This document shows, in pieces, positions 44,273 through 55,788 of a stretch of 64,000 nt of DNA. The notes below the pieces were generated by a model. It was not told where the DNA came from. It saw only the letters and a list, made by a program, of their open reading frames with translations, and did no database searches. The DNA is taken from NCBI GenBank assembly GCA_002110485.1, contig MOWL01000047.1, positions 310,001 through 374,000 on the forward strand. The letters run 5' to 3'. Positions within the stretch are counted from its first letter, which is position 1. Every line of letters begins with the position of its first letter. This DNA comes from Emergomyces orientalis (Eukaryota; Ascomycota; Eurotiomycetes; Onygenales; Ajellomycetaceae). A program made the translations under genes and the position numbers.

Positions 44273-46258
44273 ATGCGGGGTCTAGGAAACTTGCTGAAGA
44301 AGAAGCGGACGAAGGACTCGCGCCGCTCGAGAGACCTGGATCTGCCCGCTTCACCAGTAGCGGAACCAGCGTCTTCTCGCAATAGTACTAATCTTTTCTC
44401 TCCAACATCCGCAACACAACCTCCTCCTCCTCCTCCAAACCCCTTGATCCAGCACCCCGCGTCCCCCAACCTTGATTCCTCTCCGGGATACCCCACTTCC
44501 TCCGCTGGCGCCAATAGTTTCAGTACTAATCCTGTCGCTACAACCATCTCTCCTACGACTGTTTCTGCGATTGCTCCACCAGTCACAGCAGCAGCAGTAG
44601 CACTCTCCTCGCCTACACCGGCTACCCCCACTGGTCCTCCTACCATCCGCGCAACCTCCACCACCAACAACAACAACAACGGCCAGCCATCTGCACCCAT
44701 GAACCCCCTACCCTCTTCCAACCCCCTTTCCTCCAATATCGCGGGCGATCCCTCTCAATTAAAGCAGCAGCAACAGCAGCAACAACAGCAACCCCACCAC
44801 TACCAGAATGCCGCCAGCATCAAGAATATCATAAACCCGCCCCACCACGACGAAGTGGAGTCTTCACAGCAGAGAGTTGGCGATGGCCAAGATGTCTCGC
44901 AACGACAACAACAACAGCAATCGCAACAACCGCAGCAACCGCAACCGCAACATCAACGTCAACAATCCGTCCAGTCAGTTTCGCGCCAGACGAAGGGGAA
45001 GTACTCGCTCGAGGATTTTACGCTGCAACGGACGCTGGGCACTGGTAGCTTCGGACGCGTACACCTGGTTCAATCGCGACATAACCAACGCTTCTATGCC
45101 ATTAAGGTTCTAAAGAAGGCCCAGGTGGTCAAGATGAAGCAGGTCGAGCATACGAATGACGAACGGAGGATGTTGCAGCGGGTTAAGCATCCGTTTCTTA
45201 TCACGCTGTGGGGTACGTTTCAGGACTCGAAGAATCTTTATATGGTTATGGACTTTGTGGAGGGTGGGGAGTTGTTTAGTCTGCTGAGGAAGTCGCAGGT
45301 ATGCAGAGATTTTCTGTGCACTATTCTACATAATATATAATTTTATTTTTGACTAATAGGGCCATTGGTTCTTCAGCGCTTCCCCAACCCTGTTGCGAAA
45401 TTTTATGCTGCAGAAGTTACGCTGGCGTTGGAATATCTGCATGAACATCATATCGTATACCGAGATTTGAAGCCAGAGAACTTACTTCTCGACCGACATG
45501 GCCATTTGAAAATAACAGATTTTGGATTCGCCAAGGAAGTTAGAGATATTACATGGACCTTGTGTGGGACGCCTGATTATCTTGCGCCGGAAGTGGTGTC
45601 ATCAAAGGGATACAATATGTCTGTCGACTGGTGAGTAAAATACCTACTTTCCCCTCTCGATTCGCCCCAACTAAATTAACTAATTACCTATTGAAAAAGG
45701 TGGTCTCTTGGCATCCTAATATTCGAAATGCTCTGCGGTTTCACTCCCTTTTGGGATGGTGGTTCACCCATGAAAATCTACGAAAATATCATTAAATGCC
45801 GCGTCAAATACCCGCCTTATATGCACCCGGACGCCCAGGACCTCCTTTCGCAGCTGATTACGCCAGATCTAACTGTGCGGCTGGGGAACTTGCATGGCGG
45901 CTCGCAGGACGTGAAGGATCATCCGTGGTTTGCGGAGGTGACGTGGGATCGATTGGCGAGGAAGGATATTGATGCGCCGTACATACCTCCTGTAAAAGGG
46001 GGCCAGGGGGATGCAAGCCAGTTCGATAGGTATCCGGAGGAAACGGAGACGTATGGAGGTGTGGGGGATGATCCGTATGTTCCTCCTACTATTTTATCTT
46101 TTCCACCTCATTTCCTACCTACCTATTTATGTCCATGGTTTGCCCTTTTCTTTCAAAAATATAAAATATATAAAAAAATAAAAAATAAAAGAATGGGTTT
46201 TTTTGCTAACAAAATTTCTTGTTCGATTAGATACGGTCATTATTTCGTGGACTTCTAA
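44273..46258 (+). CDS. cAMP-dependent protein kinase catalytic subunit (560 aa)
   Basis: AGC-family Ser/Thr kinase released from the regulatory subunit by cAMP; in filamentous fungi it controls growth, germination and carbon responses. Exons: 44273-45298, 45377-45630, 45700-46074, 46231-46258. Introns have GTATGC, GTGAGT and GTATGT donors and CTTCAG, AAAAAG and GATTAG acceptors; all phases join. Residues 1-247 are a disordered Pro/Ser/Gln-rich tail with two poly-Gln regions. The kinase domain starts at FTLQRTLGTGSFGRVHL and carries the ATP lysine in YAIKVLKKAQVVKMKQ, the catalytic loop YRDLKPENLLL, the Mg site DFGFAK, and the activation loop TWTLCGTPDYLAPE with its phosphorylatable Thr. VDWWSLGILIFEM spans the exon 2/3 junction. 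The tiny last exon adds YGHYFVDF, the C-terminal hydrophobic motif that packs on the N-lobe. Resembles the pkaC1 type; the paralogue was not verified. Confidence 0.95.
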
Positions 46259-47971
46259 TTTAAGCAACAGAAGGAAAAAAATAAAGAATTAAAAGGGAGA
46301 GAGAGAAAGGAAGAAAGACAGTCAACCCTACGAGATATCAAAAATAACCGTATCTCTCTCCACATTATATTCTGTTTCGCCACCTGTATAACAGAAAAAG
46401 GAGGGGAAGTCTTTTTTCTTCATTTCATCTTCTATTTTTCATCTTTGACCTTTCTCAGATACTCTTCTTCAGATATATATGCATTTCTACCTATCTGCAT
46501 TTGGGCGGGTCTTTCTTCTTCTTTCTCTTCTTCTTCTCCTCCTTCTCCTTCTTCTTCCTTATTTATTCTTTTGGACATGGTCGTTCTTTTTCTGAGCCCC
46601 TCCTCTGACCTCTTTTTTCTTTTTACCATGGACCCAGAAATAACAGTGATTTTTACCCCCTTTCTCCCATTTCTTCTTGCTTCTTGTTTTAATCTTCTTC
46701 TTATCTACTTCTCTATATTATATATGCATTTTTCTTTCATTTTTCAATTCGTTTTTTCTTCAAGTGTGATTCATTGGAATTTAGTGTTAGATTGAGTGAT
46801 CAATTTCCTTATCTCTCTTGAATTTCTGTTTTTTTTGACCCCCTTTTCTTCCTCTTCTCCTCCTCCTTTTTCTGCTTTTCTTTTCTTTTCTTTTTTTCCA
46901 TGGTCAAAATAAGATGGGCATATGGGGTGGGAGTGGTCATGGTGTTCAAAATGAGGTCTGTTTGGAGAATTGAGTGAATGTTGAATGGCATGATGCACAA
47001 TAAAATGAGAAAGAAGAAAAGTCTAACTGACACTGATATTGGCCAGGCCTTTTAACCTGATTCTGATTATATTGTAATATAACTACTACTATAGGCGTCC
47101 CGGCTTTTTCACACTTTCTAGGAAAAACTAATTGATGATTTTCATTTCATCCATTCTAGGTTATTTTATGGTTTTGTCTTTTTTTTCCTTCTTTTTCTTC
47201 CTTTTCTTCCTTTTCTTCCTTTTCTTCCTTTTCTTCCTTTTCTTCCTTTTCTTCCTTTTCTTCCTTTTTTTTTTCTTTTCTTTCTATAATTTTATGTGAC
47301 ATTTTTTTCCTTTTGTTTTTGAAAAATATATATGGTTCATATGTCTAGCTAAGCTTTTGCATTGCCCGTTGTCTTTCTCTGCTTTGATATGATGTTAGGT
47401 TTGGTGATTCTTCTTTTCCTGCCTTCTTCAGGAATTCCCTTGTACTTCTCGTGCATCTGCAGCCTTTTATTATTCCAAATCTTTCTCCCAATACAAGATA
47501 ATCAAATCGTAATCGTATATGTATGCATCGTCTATTTGATTGTGTTTCCATACATAACCATCTCGTGGAGCAAAAGGGACATGAAGAAGAAAGGAAAAGG
47601 GGTTGGAAAAGCGAACTGAAAAAGAAGGATAGGTACACTAGAAATACACGGAGGTAGAAATAGCGCCCCTGCATGCAGGAACTGGGGAGAAAAAAAATGC
47701 AATGTAAAATAGACGACGTATCTCTATCACTCCCATCCAAGTAGAAAATAACAATTAAAAAAAATGAAAATAAAAAGACAGGCACCCAAATCCAACCAAA
47801 AAGCCGCACACATCTCGAACCAGGTCGTCATGGGTCCAATAATTGCACATATCTTCTTTTCCCATCGTCCCAAAGCCACCCATCCCAGAATCCAACAAAA
47901 GGCCAAACCAAACACCACCCGCCATCTCTCTCATTCTGTTTTCCATCTCCGCTTAGCAGAGTTTGATTAAA
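46259..47971. other. T-rich convergent 3' region with 9-bp tandem repeat
   Basis: Separates PKA and TIM13, which converge. Strongly strand-biased (T/C on plus) from 46380 to 47330. ORFs inside give only low-complexity Phe/Ser or Lys/Glu peptides and are rejected. Contains the TTTTCTTCC tandem array. Confidence 0.5.
47194..47266 (+). repeat. (TTTTCTTCC)n tandem repeat, about eight copies
   Basis: Nearly perfect 9-bp units in a polypyrimidine strand, ending in a poly-T run. Such mirror-like polypyrimidine arrays can adopt triplex structure; that is inference. Confidence 0.9.
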
Positions 47972-48420
47972 TTAAAAAATACCACCGCTCCCGCTCCCGC
48001 TCCCACTCCCGCCAAAGGGGGAGCTACCGCTGAGGCCGGCCGCCTTTTGCTCCTGGCTCATGCGGGTACTATAGGCGCGGCTCGTGGCGTTCCATAACTG
48101 GATATATTTCTCCATGCAGGCGGTGAGGCAGGTTTGTTCCTTGGAGGAGAGGCTGGAACCTGGGGTTGGGATGCATTTTTCGAAGCAGTTTTCGTTTACT
48201 TTCTGGATTTGGGAGTTAGTTTGGAGAGGGTTTTGGTTTTCTTTCTTCTTCTTCTATTTTCTGTAATGGAATATAGGGGATCACATACGCCTATGAGGGC
48301 GCGGGCATTATTCAGGGCGGCCTCTTGTTGGACCTGGGATATTATTGCGGATTTGGTGTCGGCGGAGGTCTGCGGGGAGGAGGAAGAGCCGGATTGGGAG
48401 AAGGGGTTTGATAGAGACAT
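47972..48420 (-). CDS. TIM13: TIM13 small Tim chaperone (120 aa)
   Basis: Mitochondrial intermembrane-space chaperone that, with TIM8, escorts hydrophobic precursors such as TIM23 to the inner membrane. Exon 1 is 48420-48289 (MSLSNPFSQSG...ARALIG), intron 48288-48203 (GTATGT...AATCCAG with CTAAC branch), exon 2 48202-47972. The twin CX3C motif is complete: CFEKC and CLTAC, 15 residues apart in between; these cysteines form two disulfides. The block YIQLWNATSRAYSTRM matches TIM13 rather than TIM8/9/10. The N-terminus is Ser-rich with no presequence, as expected for MIA40-imported proteins. The C-terminus ends in a Gly-Ser repeat (GSGSGSGSGSGG) encoded by a GCTCCC-type repeat on the plus strand, an unusual extension. 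Divergent from the lectin gene across 647 bp. Confidence 0.92.
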
Positions 48421-49067
48421 TTTGGGTTGTGTGGGTGGATGTGAATGCGGAGAGGGGCGAAGAAATCGTATTAACCGGGAATTGGAGAGTTGATTGTGAG
48501 AATTGATGTATATCCGTTCTGGTTCTAAGCTTTGAATCTTTTTGATATTTCGGCGGTGGAAGACTCCGGAGCTTGAGGCCTGCTTACCTCAGTGTCACAT
48601 GACTCCAGCCCGCCGCCCAAACAGGAAGTGGACAGATTGAACATCTTCAACATTAACAAAACATTGGAAAATATCTACAACATCCTCAGCCGACAGCTGT
48701 TGCATATTCCTTTCCTATATTCCCTGCTACCGTCCTCTTTCTGGAGACACAAGAACACCTATATAGGGATTACTTCAACGCCTCAATGCGTTTTACTTTA
48801 TCTAGCCACTCGTTCTGATCTATAGCCCGCTCTGCACACGCCACCAAAGACAGGGCGTAAAAGACACGCTGATGTCCCGGTGACACGACACTCTTTGACG
48901 ACACTCCTTCTGACACTTCTTCTACCTCTGTACCTTGATTCCCGATTTTTACTTGCAAATTTCACGGCTCTCCTCTACCATTGGCGCCTATTCTACGCTA
49001 CCTAACCCCCGCATCCTCCACCTCCACCTCCGCCTCCGCACCCGCACCCACGCCGTGACGACGAACA
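48421..49067. other. Bidirectional promoter TIM13 / VIP36-like lectin
   Basis: 647 bp between divergent start codons. Short ORFs on both strands lack content. The lectin-proximal end is a CCTCCACCTC-type C-rich leader. Confidence 0.5.
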
Positions 49068-50533
49068 ATGCTCTTACGATTGCTCCCGTGCCTTTGGCTA
49101 TGGGTGCTGGGTCTAGGTCTGAGCCTCGCCCATGCCTCTGAAGATCCTAATGACTTCGAGAATAACCCCAACGTTAAACGAGTTCCAGTATGCTGCTCTC
49201 GCCCATTTTCAGACCTATGGTTTTGTTTGATTCAAATAACATATCATTGACTCTTTTTCTCTCTGCGCTTCTAGATGAAGGCATATAGTTTATCTCAAGT
49301 ACGTTAGAAACAAAAGTTTGAGCTTCCATAGTAGGTATGGGCGCGCAATTGACATAACCGCGCCCAACATAGCCGTATCTAGATTCCGATTCAGGCAACC
49401 GTTGGTTCGATTTTGGTGGTGATACGGTCATCCGCGCCGATCGGTATGTTTTTTTGTTCCCTCCCGTTCCGCTCGGTATCCCTACACCCCCAATAATTGT
49501 ATATAGCGCTACTACGGCACTCCTAAAAATCAAGGCATTGCATCTACTTACTCATGTGCATTTTGGGTTAGATATATCCGCCTTACTCCAGATCGTCAAT
49601 CGCGACAAGGCTGGTTGTTCTCGCGCGTCCCATTAACCGCGACTAATTGGCAGGTCGGTGTCATCTCCTCCATGGGGACAAATAGTTGGACGAAAAGTGC
49701 TGAACGTGGGTCTTTATTTAGGTCGAAGTCGAATTTAGCATCCATGGGGAAGGAAACCTTCACGGAGACGGTATGGCGATATGGCTCACCAAAGAACGCG
49801 CAACTAAGGGCCCTGTATTCGGATTCAAGGACAAATTCGAAGGATTGGGTATCTTCTTCGACACCTATAAGAACAGTCGCCCGTCCGTCGCCTTCCCCTA
49901 TGTCATGGCTATGCTGGGAGACGGTCAGACGGCGTATGACCAGGCGCATGACGGCAAAGCCAATGAGCTTGATGGATGCTCGGTGAGTGGCGTTTCCTCC
50001 TTCAATACCCTTTTTATTCACTTTTATGCCCCCTGCTAAAACTTAACAATTAGGCTCGAGGTCTCCGCGGCGCATCCGTCCCTACAAAAGCTCGTATTAC
50101 CTATTTCCAGGACAAATCCCTCTCGGTCGACCTTCAATACAAATCCGACCATTCCTGGACCCATTGTTTCACCGTCGAAGCATCCGGGGACCGATCCATA
50201 AACATCCCCGCCGTTTCCTATCTCGGTATCTCCGCTGAGACCGGAGAACTCAGCGACAACCATGACATCGTTTCTATCAACACCTACTCACTCTACAACC
50301 AGGTGCCCGGGGACCAACCGATTGGCTCCAGTGGCGTTGGGGCAGGTGCTGGTAAGAAGGATAAGAAAAAGCCCAAGACTGGAAAGGGAACCGCTTATAG
50401 TAAGAGTAATGATCATGGTAATGGTGGTGGATGGTTATGGTTTTTCTTTAAGATGATCATGTTCATAATTCTTATTGTGGCGGGATATGTTGGCTTCACA
50501 GCCTATAGAGCCAGTCAACGACGGAGGTTTTGA
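49068..50533 (+). CDS. L-type (legume-like) lectin cargo receptor, VIP36/EMP47-like (345 aa)
   Basis: Type I membrane lectin cycling between ER and Golgi to carry glycoproteins. Six exons: 49068-49187, 49275-49298, 49373-49443, 49572-49653, 49722-49982, 50054-50533; donors are GTATGC, GTACGT, GTATGT, GTCGGT and GTGAGT, and all junctions are in phase. The signal peptide is MLLRLLPCLWLWVLGLGLSL with cleavage near AHASE. The luminal lectin fold has NRWFDFGGDTVIRADR, GWLFSRVPLTATNWQ, DGMAIWLTKE, GLGIFFDTYKNS (calcium/sugar loop) and YLGISAETGELSDNHDI. A Gly/Lys-rich stalk (GAGAGKKDKKKPKTGKG) follows. One membrane segment (MIMFIILIVAGYVGFTAY) precedes a short cytosolic tail RASQRRRF. The tiny 24-nt exon 2 encodes MKAYSLSQ. 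Donor of intron 4 (GTCGGT) is weaker than the rest. Orthology to EMP46/47 versus VIP36 was not resolved. Confidence 0.9.
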
Positions 50534-51451
50534 TATTTTTTTTGTCAATATTAGTCGACACTCTTTTATCTTTCCCCACCTTCCCCACCCAATCTCCTTT
50601 TTTCATTTCGCCTTGACTTTTACGTCTATATTATCAAATTTGGGTTGCGTTTGCGTTGGGTGTAGCCTCGTCTCTATCTCATGGTTTCTTTATGCATCAT
50701 ATATACCTTTTTTATGTCTCTGACCGTTTCCGTTTACTATTTTTGCTCTCATTTTCTACTTTTTCCCTTTGTTTTCCCTTTTTCACCTCGCAAAATACCT
50801 TCATTTCATTTTCTTTCCCGGTCACTTGGATAAAAAGAAAAATTAATGTGCCCACTTCATACTCAAAGATAGCCAGCTGAGTACAATTCGGTTTGCTCGA
50901 ATATATACGGATACACATACGTCGAAATTTCAAGTCAAAAATGAGAACCAAAAGAGGAAACAAAAAAAATGTAAAAAATAATTGACTTAAATACTTCCAT
51001 TTGCCTGCTTTTAGTTTTCCTTTGATTTAAAGGGGAGCTTGTTTATGTTCCTTTCTGGTGTTTTCGAAATGTTCAGAACTGGCTCACCCAATTGAAACCT
51101 GGCAGTCAGGCTAAGCATCGGTGGCAGCGTGATTAAACTTATAAAATCTACCCACTTTTTTGCGTGGCAATTTACGTCAACGCAAGAGATGTCAACAAAG
51201 TCCACTGCTACCGGTATCCCTAACGAATCAACGCAAAGAACCCGGTTTGTAGGGAATGGGGAGAATTCCCTATCGGCGGCCGGCTAAATGTGATGACTCC
51301 AAAGAATACGAGGAATTAGAACTAGAACTATTCTTACCTCCCCCATTTCATCTGGAGAATGAGGGGAGTATATCACTCCGAGGGTTGAGCATAGTAGAAG
51401 TATAATTTATATTTACCAAAGGCTCACGCAGGTCCAAATAAATAGTAAGTC
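50534..51451. other. Intergenic region
   Basis: Lectin 3' flank and promoter of the dienelactone-hydrolase-like gene. T-rich at the left. Nothing else identified. Confidence 0.5.
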
Positions 51452-52455
51452 ATGTCCTGCTGCAAAATCGACTCCCTTCATTCTGGCCCTGTGCGCGGAA
51501 CCATCCAAACCATCAGGAACATCCCAACATACATCACATTCCCTCCAGACAATCCAACCCGATCGCATCAAGGAAACAATGACAATGACACCACCCACCC
51601 CGCAAAATGGCCTAAAGCCTTCCTCCTCCTACCAGAAGGCCACGGCATAACCCTCTCAAACATCCAACTTCTCGCGGACACCCTTTCCACAAACCTCTCT
51701 TGCCCGGCCATCTTGCCCGATCTATTCGGTGCACACCCATTCCCTATAACGAAACCACACGATTGGGACGCGGACGCTGCTCTCGAACAATTCCTCGCCT
51801 GCAATCACCCAGGCACCGTCGATCCGATCCTGGAGGAAATTCTGCACTGGATCGATCAACCCGTTGCGCAAGGTGGGTTTGGCGGCGTGGAGAGACTGGG
51901 TGGGGTTGGGTATTGTTTTGGTGGGCGATATGTTATCCGGCTCCTTGCGCTTGGTAAGATTAAGGCGGGTGTTGTTAATCATCCGTCCTTTTTCACTATG
52001 GATGAGGTGAGGGGTTTGGGGGCGGTGGGGCCGGCGGCAGGCGAAAGGGTGAGTGAGTATGATAGTAATGATAATGTACCCGGCGATGCACGGTTAAGGC
52101 CCGTTTTCAGCCCGTTGGCTATTTTTGCAGCGGAGGAGGATGACATTTTACCTGAGGGGAAGAGGAGGGAGATGGAGGATGTGCTTAAAAAGACGGGCGC
52201 GACGTGGTCATGTCGGACGTTTGCGCAGACGGGACATGGGTTCACGTATGTATTTCATATTTCATATTTCATATTTCAGTTTTACTTTTACCCTGACATT
52301 TGCTAAATGCTGAGTATTTGTTTCTTGTCGATTTGGATTTGCTGATGTGCCATTGGAGAAACAGTGTTCGGGGAGATATCAGCAATCCTGCTGCCCGGTT
52401 TGCGAAGGAGGGTGCTTTGCGGGGAGCGGTGGAGTGGTTCGATGAATTTCTTTGA
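51452..52455 (+). CDS. Dienelactone hydrolase-family alpha/beta hydrolase (294 aa)
   Basis: Soluble alpha/beta hydrolase of the DLH family; bacterial members open dienelactone rings, while fungal members act on varied esters or lactones, so the substrate here is not predictable. Exon 1 is 51452-52245, intron 52246-52364 (GTATGT...AAACAG, 119 nt), exon 2 52365-52455, joining GHGFT to VRGDISNPAARFAKE. The nucleophile elbow is GYCFGGRY with Cys155, as typical of DLH. The catalytic Asp probably lies in FAAEEDDILPEGKR, and the His is His262 in GHGFT. The nearby PEGHG motif (LLLPEGHGITLSN) replaces the usual core-strand DIFG-type block. A non-conserved loop (VSEYDSNDNVPGDAR) is inserted before the Asp. 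Length slightly exceeds the usual ~245-260. Confidence 0.9.
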
Positions 52456-53041
52456 GTTAGTTGAAGGAGTAAATTATTATTAACGAGCTCGTGAATATTG
52501 CCAATGTAGTACTTTTCTTACATCCTCTTCTGGAGAAGTCGTCTATAGATACAGAATCGTTTGTTGATTGGTGGTGTGACGGTTGAGATGATCTGATAAG
52601 ATATAGACATTCAATGTATTATATTTTGGGTATTGGTAATACACAAATATATTTCAATGTCATGTGATTTAGCCAGCGCTAACTCCGCTTCTCAAGATCC
52701 ATCCGATATCAATCAACCTTGCAGCCCCATCCTTACACTTTATCCACGATGTTCGCTTGTTGAGCTGTCCACTCAAAACTGGCTAGAATTAATGTGTGTG
52801 TTCCTATTATCTATTTACCTCTAGTTTAGCCGAAGTGACTATATAATATTCCACACATGGCAGGTTTACAGCACCTGCTAGTCTCCTACCTTACTTTGAC
52901 GTCCGTGACATGACATAGCAAGTCACTGTCTGGATGAATGCTACGATCACTTGGGTTATCCTAAGATACGCGACTTTGGTGGCGGAACCTCCGTGCCATC
53001 TACCACAACGCTCAGGAACCAATACACAAGTTTGATGAAAA
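52456..53041. other. Intergenic region
   Basis: 586 bp separating the hydrolase from the NFKBIL1-like gene. Nothing identified beyond the presumed terminator and promoter. Confidence 0.5.
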
Positions 53042-54133
53042 ATGGAGGACGAATATCCCAAAGCTTCGCAGAGCAAATTCCGCTTCAAATCCAAACACCG
53101 TACCTCACGCTCCAGGTCAAAGTCAGAAGGACAAGATGGCGATTACAAGTATAGTGCTAAACCTCCATCATCTCACCCGCGTCGCTATCGCCGTCGCCAT
53201 CACCCTCACCACCACCGCTCCTCCAAACGTCACAAACCCTCCCACCCCTCCCCGCCAACCTATGACGATGCCCAGCCTCCTGAGCTCTCTCCAGATGCGG
53301 CATTCCGCGAATCTCTCTTCGACGCTTTAGCTGACGATGAGGGCGCGGCATACTGGGAATCGGTATATGGCCAGCCGATTCACACCTATGGACGTCCCGA
53401 TAGGGGTGGTGAGCTGGAGCAGATGACGGATGAAGAATATGCGGCGTACGTGCGCTCTCGTATGTGGGAGAAGACGCATGAAGCGATATTTGAGGAGAGG
53501 GAACGAAAGAAACAGGAGCAGGAGAAGCAGAGGGAGGAAGATAGGCGAAGGAAAGGGGGAGGTGGAGTCGGCGGTGAGCGTGAGGCGTTTGAGAGGATGA
53601 TTGAGGAGAGTTTACGGAGGGGCCGGGAGAGAAAGATGAAGAAGCGCAGGGCGGATGTTTGGCTGGATGTTTGGAGAAAGTATTTGGATAGTTGGGAGGA
53701 TTTGAATGCGCGAGCTCGTGCTGCGGCCGCGGTCGCAGCGTCGCCGTCGACTCCGAATCATGCCGGCCCTTCTAATGACATGGCTAACCAAAAACTTAGA
53801 AACCTTATTTTCTGGCCTGTTGAATCTGGGAAGCGAAGGGATATTACCCCAGAGGCCGTGGAGACGTTTATACGAAACGCACCAATGCCCACACCTATGA
53901 ATACTCCTGCTCCTGGCCCGGGTTTAGAACAGCGGGGAAAGTCCCAGTCCCACGCATCTGCCCTTCTCACGGTTTTGAAAATAGAACGGGTCAGATGGCA
54001 TCCGGATAAAATGCAACATCGATATGGAGCGCTTGGGATGGAGGAACAACTCGTAAAGAGCGCCACGGAAGTTTTCCAAATATTGGATCGTATGTGGGTA
54101 GAGGAACGCGAGCTGGGCGATAAGGGAGGATAA
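53042..54133 (+). CDS. NF-kappa-B inhibitor-like protein 1 (NFKBIL1)-like, J-like domain (363 aa)
   Basis: Fungal member of the NFKBIL1/IkBL-type family; animal homologues act in mRNA processing, and the ankyrin part is absent here. Single exon from ATG 53042 in good context (AAAATGG). The first ~75 residues are Lys/Arg/His/Ser-rich (SKHRTSRSRSKSEGQDGD), resembling splicing-factor low-complexity sequence. From residue 90 there is DAAFRESLFDALADDEGAA, then WESVYGQPIHTYGRP, then a long charged coiled coil (EERERKKQEQEKQREEDRRR). The C-terminal half ends in a DnaJ-like helix pair with VRWHPDKMQHRYG near residue 315 and ATEVFQILDRMWVEERE, the hallmark of the family. Cellular role inferred as nuclear; not established from sequence. 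Confidence 0.8.
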   Translation: MEDEYPKASQSKFRFKSKHRTSRSRSKSEGQDGDYKYSAKPPSSHPRRYRRRHHPHHHRSSKRHKPSHPSPPTYDDAQPPELSPDAAFRESLFDALADDEGAAYWESVYGQPIHTYGRPDRGGELEQMTDEEYAAYVRSRMWEKTHEAIFEERERKKQEQEKQREEDRRRKGGGGVGGEREAFERMIEESLRRGRERKMKKRRADVWLDVWRKYLDSWEDLNARARAAAAVAASPSTPNHAGPSNDMANQKLRNLIFWPVESGKRRDITPEAVETFIRNAPMPTPMNTPAPGPGLEQRGKSQSHASALLTVLKIERVRWHPDKMQHRYGALGMEEQLVKSATEVFQILDRMWVEERELGDKGG

Positions 54134-55788
54134 AGTAGTTTTACGTTCTGTGATCTTCAATATCGCTGAGGCTAATACTCATCCCTGCCTAATTGGTAGC
54201 CAACCGGCTTGGGTTTTTTTGGATGCTGGTTTTGTTCGTTTTGCGATGCTTAATGTAACTCCCTGGCCGACGAGATTTTTCGGGAACAGAACCACCGGTA
54301 CCAGTAATATGGTATTCAGGCATGCTTCTGCTCGGAAGCCATGATGAGACTTTTTCACTTCGAAACCCATACTGCGCCAAATTTGAATTAATTTAGGTAT
54401 CATCGTATACAACACCAACGTCAACGTCAAGACACAAGTTTAATTATCCGCCATAAAGATAAGAGCAAATATATGTCAGCTGTTGTCGTGTCCAGCCTCA
54501 GGCATATCTCCAGAATTCCAAGTGATCTCCAGATAATCAACGAAAGCTTAGCTTTTTCGTAGCTCGCTCCCCGCGCTGATGATTAGTTGCCTAGGCCCTG
54601 AACGAACATTAAGGCTACAAGGCCGCATCATGGCAGAACGCGTGGATGGCCGCTCTGCGGAATCCGTGATTCTGATGGCTCGGATGACTGGCGACGCTAG
54701 ACCTAATTCTCATTATAAAACATCGCTTAGCACCTGGGAGCACTGTACGAGTGAAGCCGACGTAATCGACCGATCTATTATTAAGGATATTGACATCTCC
54801 TAGCGGTATGTACTGTACATACAAATAGGGAATGGTGGAATCTAAAAAAAGAAATCTCGGCTCTCGTTTGCCGGAGAAGCCTTCTAGATCGCCGAGCGAA
54901 GGATTTCAATGCCTGGAGATTCCTTCCTGTTTGGGAAGCTAGCTCCACCTCGCGGCGAGTTTATTTTAACCTCTAGATATACCAAAGATTAAACAAAACG
55001 TCACCAACCCCCCCGGCATTGTAAAGCCACAGTTCTCCACTGCTGGAAACAACAACGACGACTGCAATTACAATCGTTGTGACGACGACTATCATGGCTT
55101 GAACAGTCTCACTACTAACGAAGCTGGGATGTGGATTTTTCGACCCCCATTGAGCTGCAATCTCATTCGTTGGCGGCGTTTTCAAGTTTCCAATCGTGAG
55201 AGGCCTCTTATTACACGCTCAAAAATGAGAGACAGCCTGTCGAGTCGGGATATTTCTGGACATATCGAGTCCATCGATTTGGTTTTGATATGCAGACTTA
55301 TTCAAAAACTCCGTATCTGCTGCGAGGATATTGGATTATGCTGAATTTCTGGGCGTTGGCTCTACCCATGCTCCTGAACTATTGGAGATTTATCAGTTAG
55401 CCGCTAATATAGATTCAAATGTACCTCTGTGCATTTTTGACCCCTTTGTGAATTTAGCCCCTCATTTGATGCGTTATTCATTGCGTAACCTAAATTGGGT
55501 CCCATAAGACACCTTTTTCCAGCTATGCGAGCCTCAGGGATAGGTCAGGGACATCCACCAGCAGCGGGGGTGCCAGAGACATTGGTACAATTAATTTGCT
55601 CCATTCTTATGGCGAGCGTTATCGCAATTACTAGGTGCATACGGGTCAGTCAAAACAGATATAAAGTATCGTGATTCCCGCTTGCTTTCACCATAAAATC
55701 ACAGTTGAACAGGGAGACCATTCTCTGGTACCATTTCCGCTCTCCAAGAATATAGGTCAAAGCGAAACCGAAAAATATTCTTTTCGAT
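54134..55788. other. Intergenic region with palindrome
   Basis: 1.65 kb without a supported gene. Contains the 17-bp perfect palindrome at 54806-54822. A minus-strand ORF at 54973-55185 encodes a single hydrophobic segment (AMIVVVTTIVIAVVVVV) after a polar stretch; without start or exon partners it is left unannotated. Confidence 0.45.
54806..54822. promoter_or_regulatory. Extended palindrome GTATGTAC-T-GTACATAC (copy 3)
   Basis: Perfect 17-bp palindrome that includes ATGTACTGTACAT (54808-54820). The longest of the three copies. No nearby start codon within 950 bp downstream. Confidence 0.45.

Noticed and set aside
54973..55185. Minus-strand ORF with a hydrophobic segment
   Set aside because: No start context, no homologous partner exons; the Val/Ile string can come from a CAACGACGAC-type repeat.
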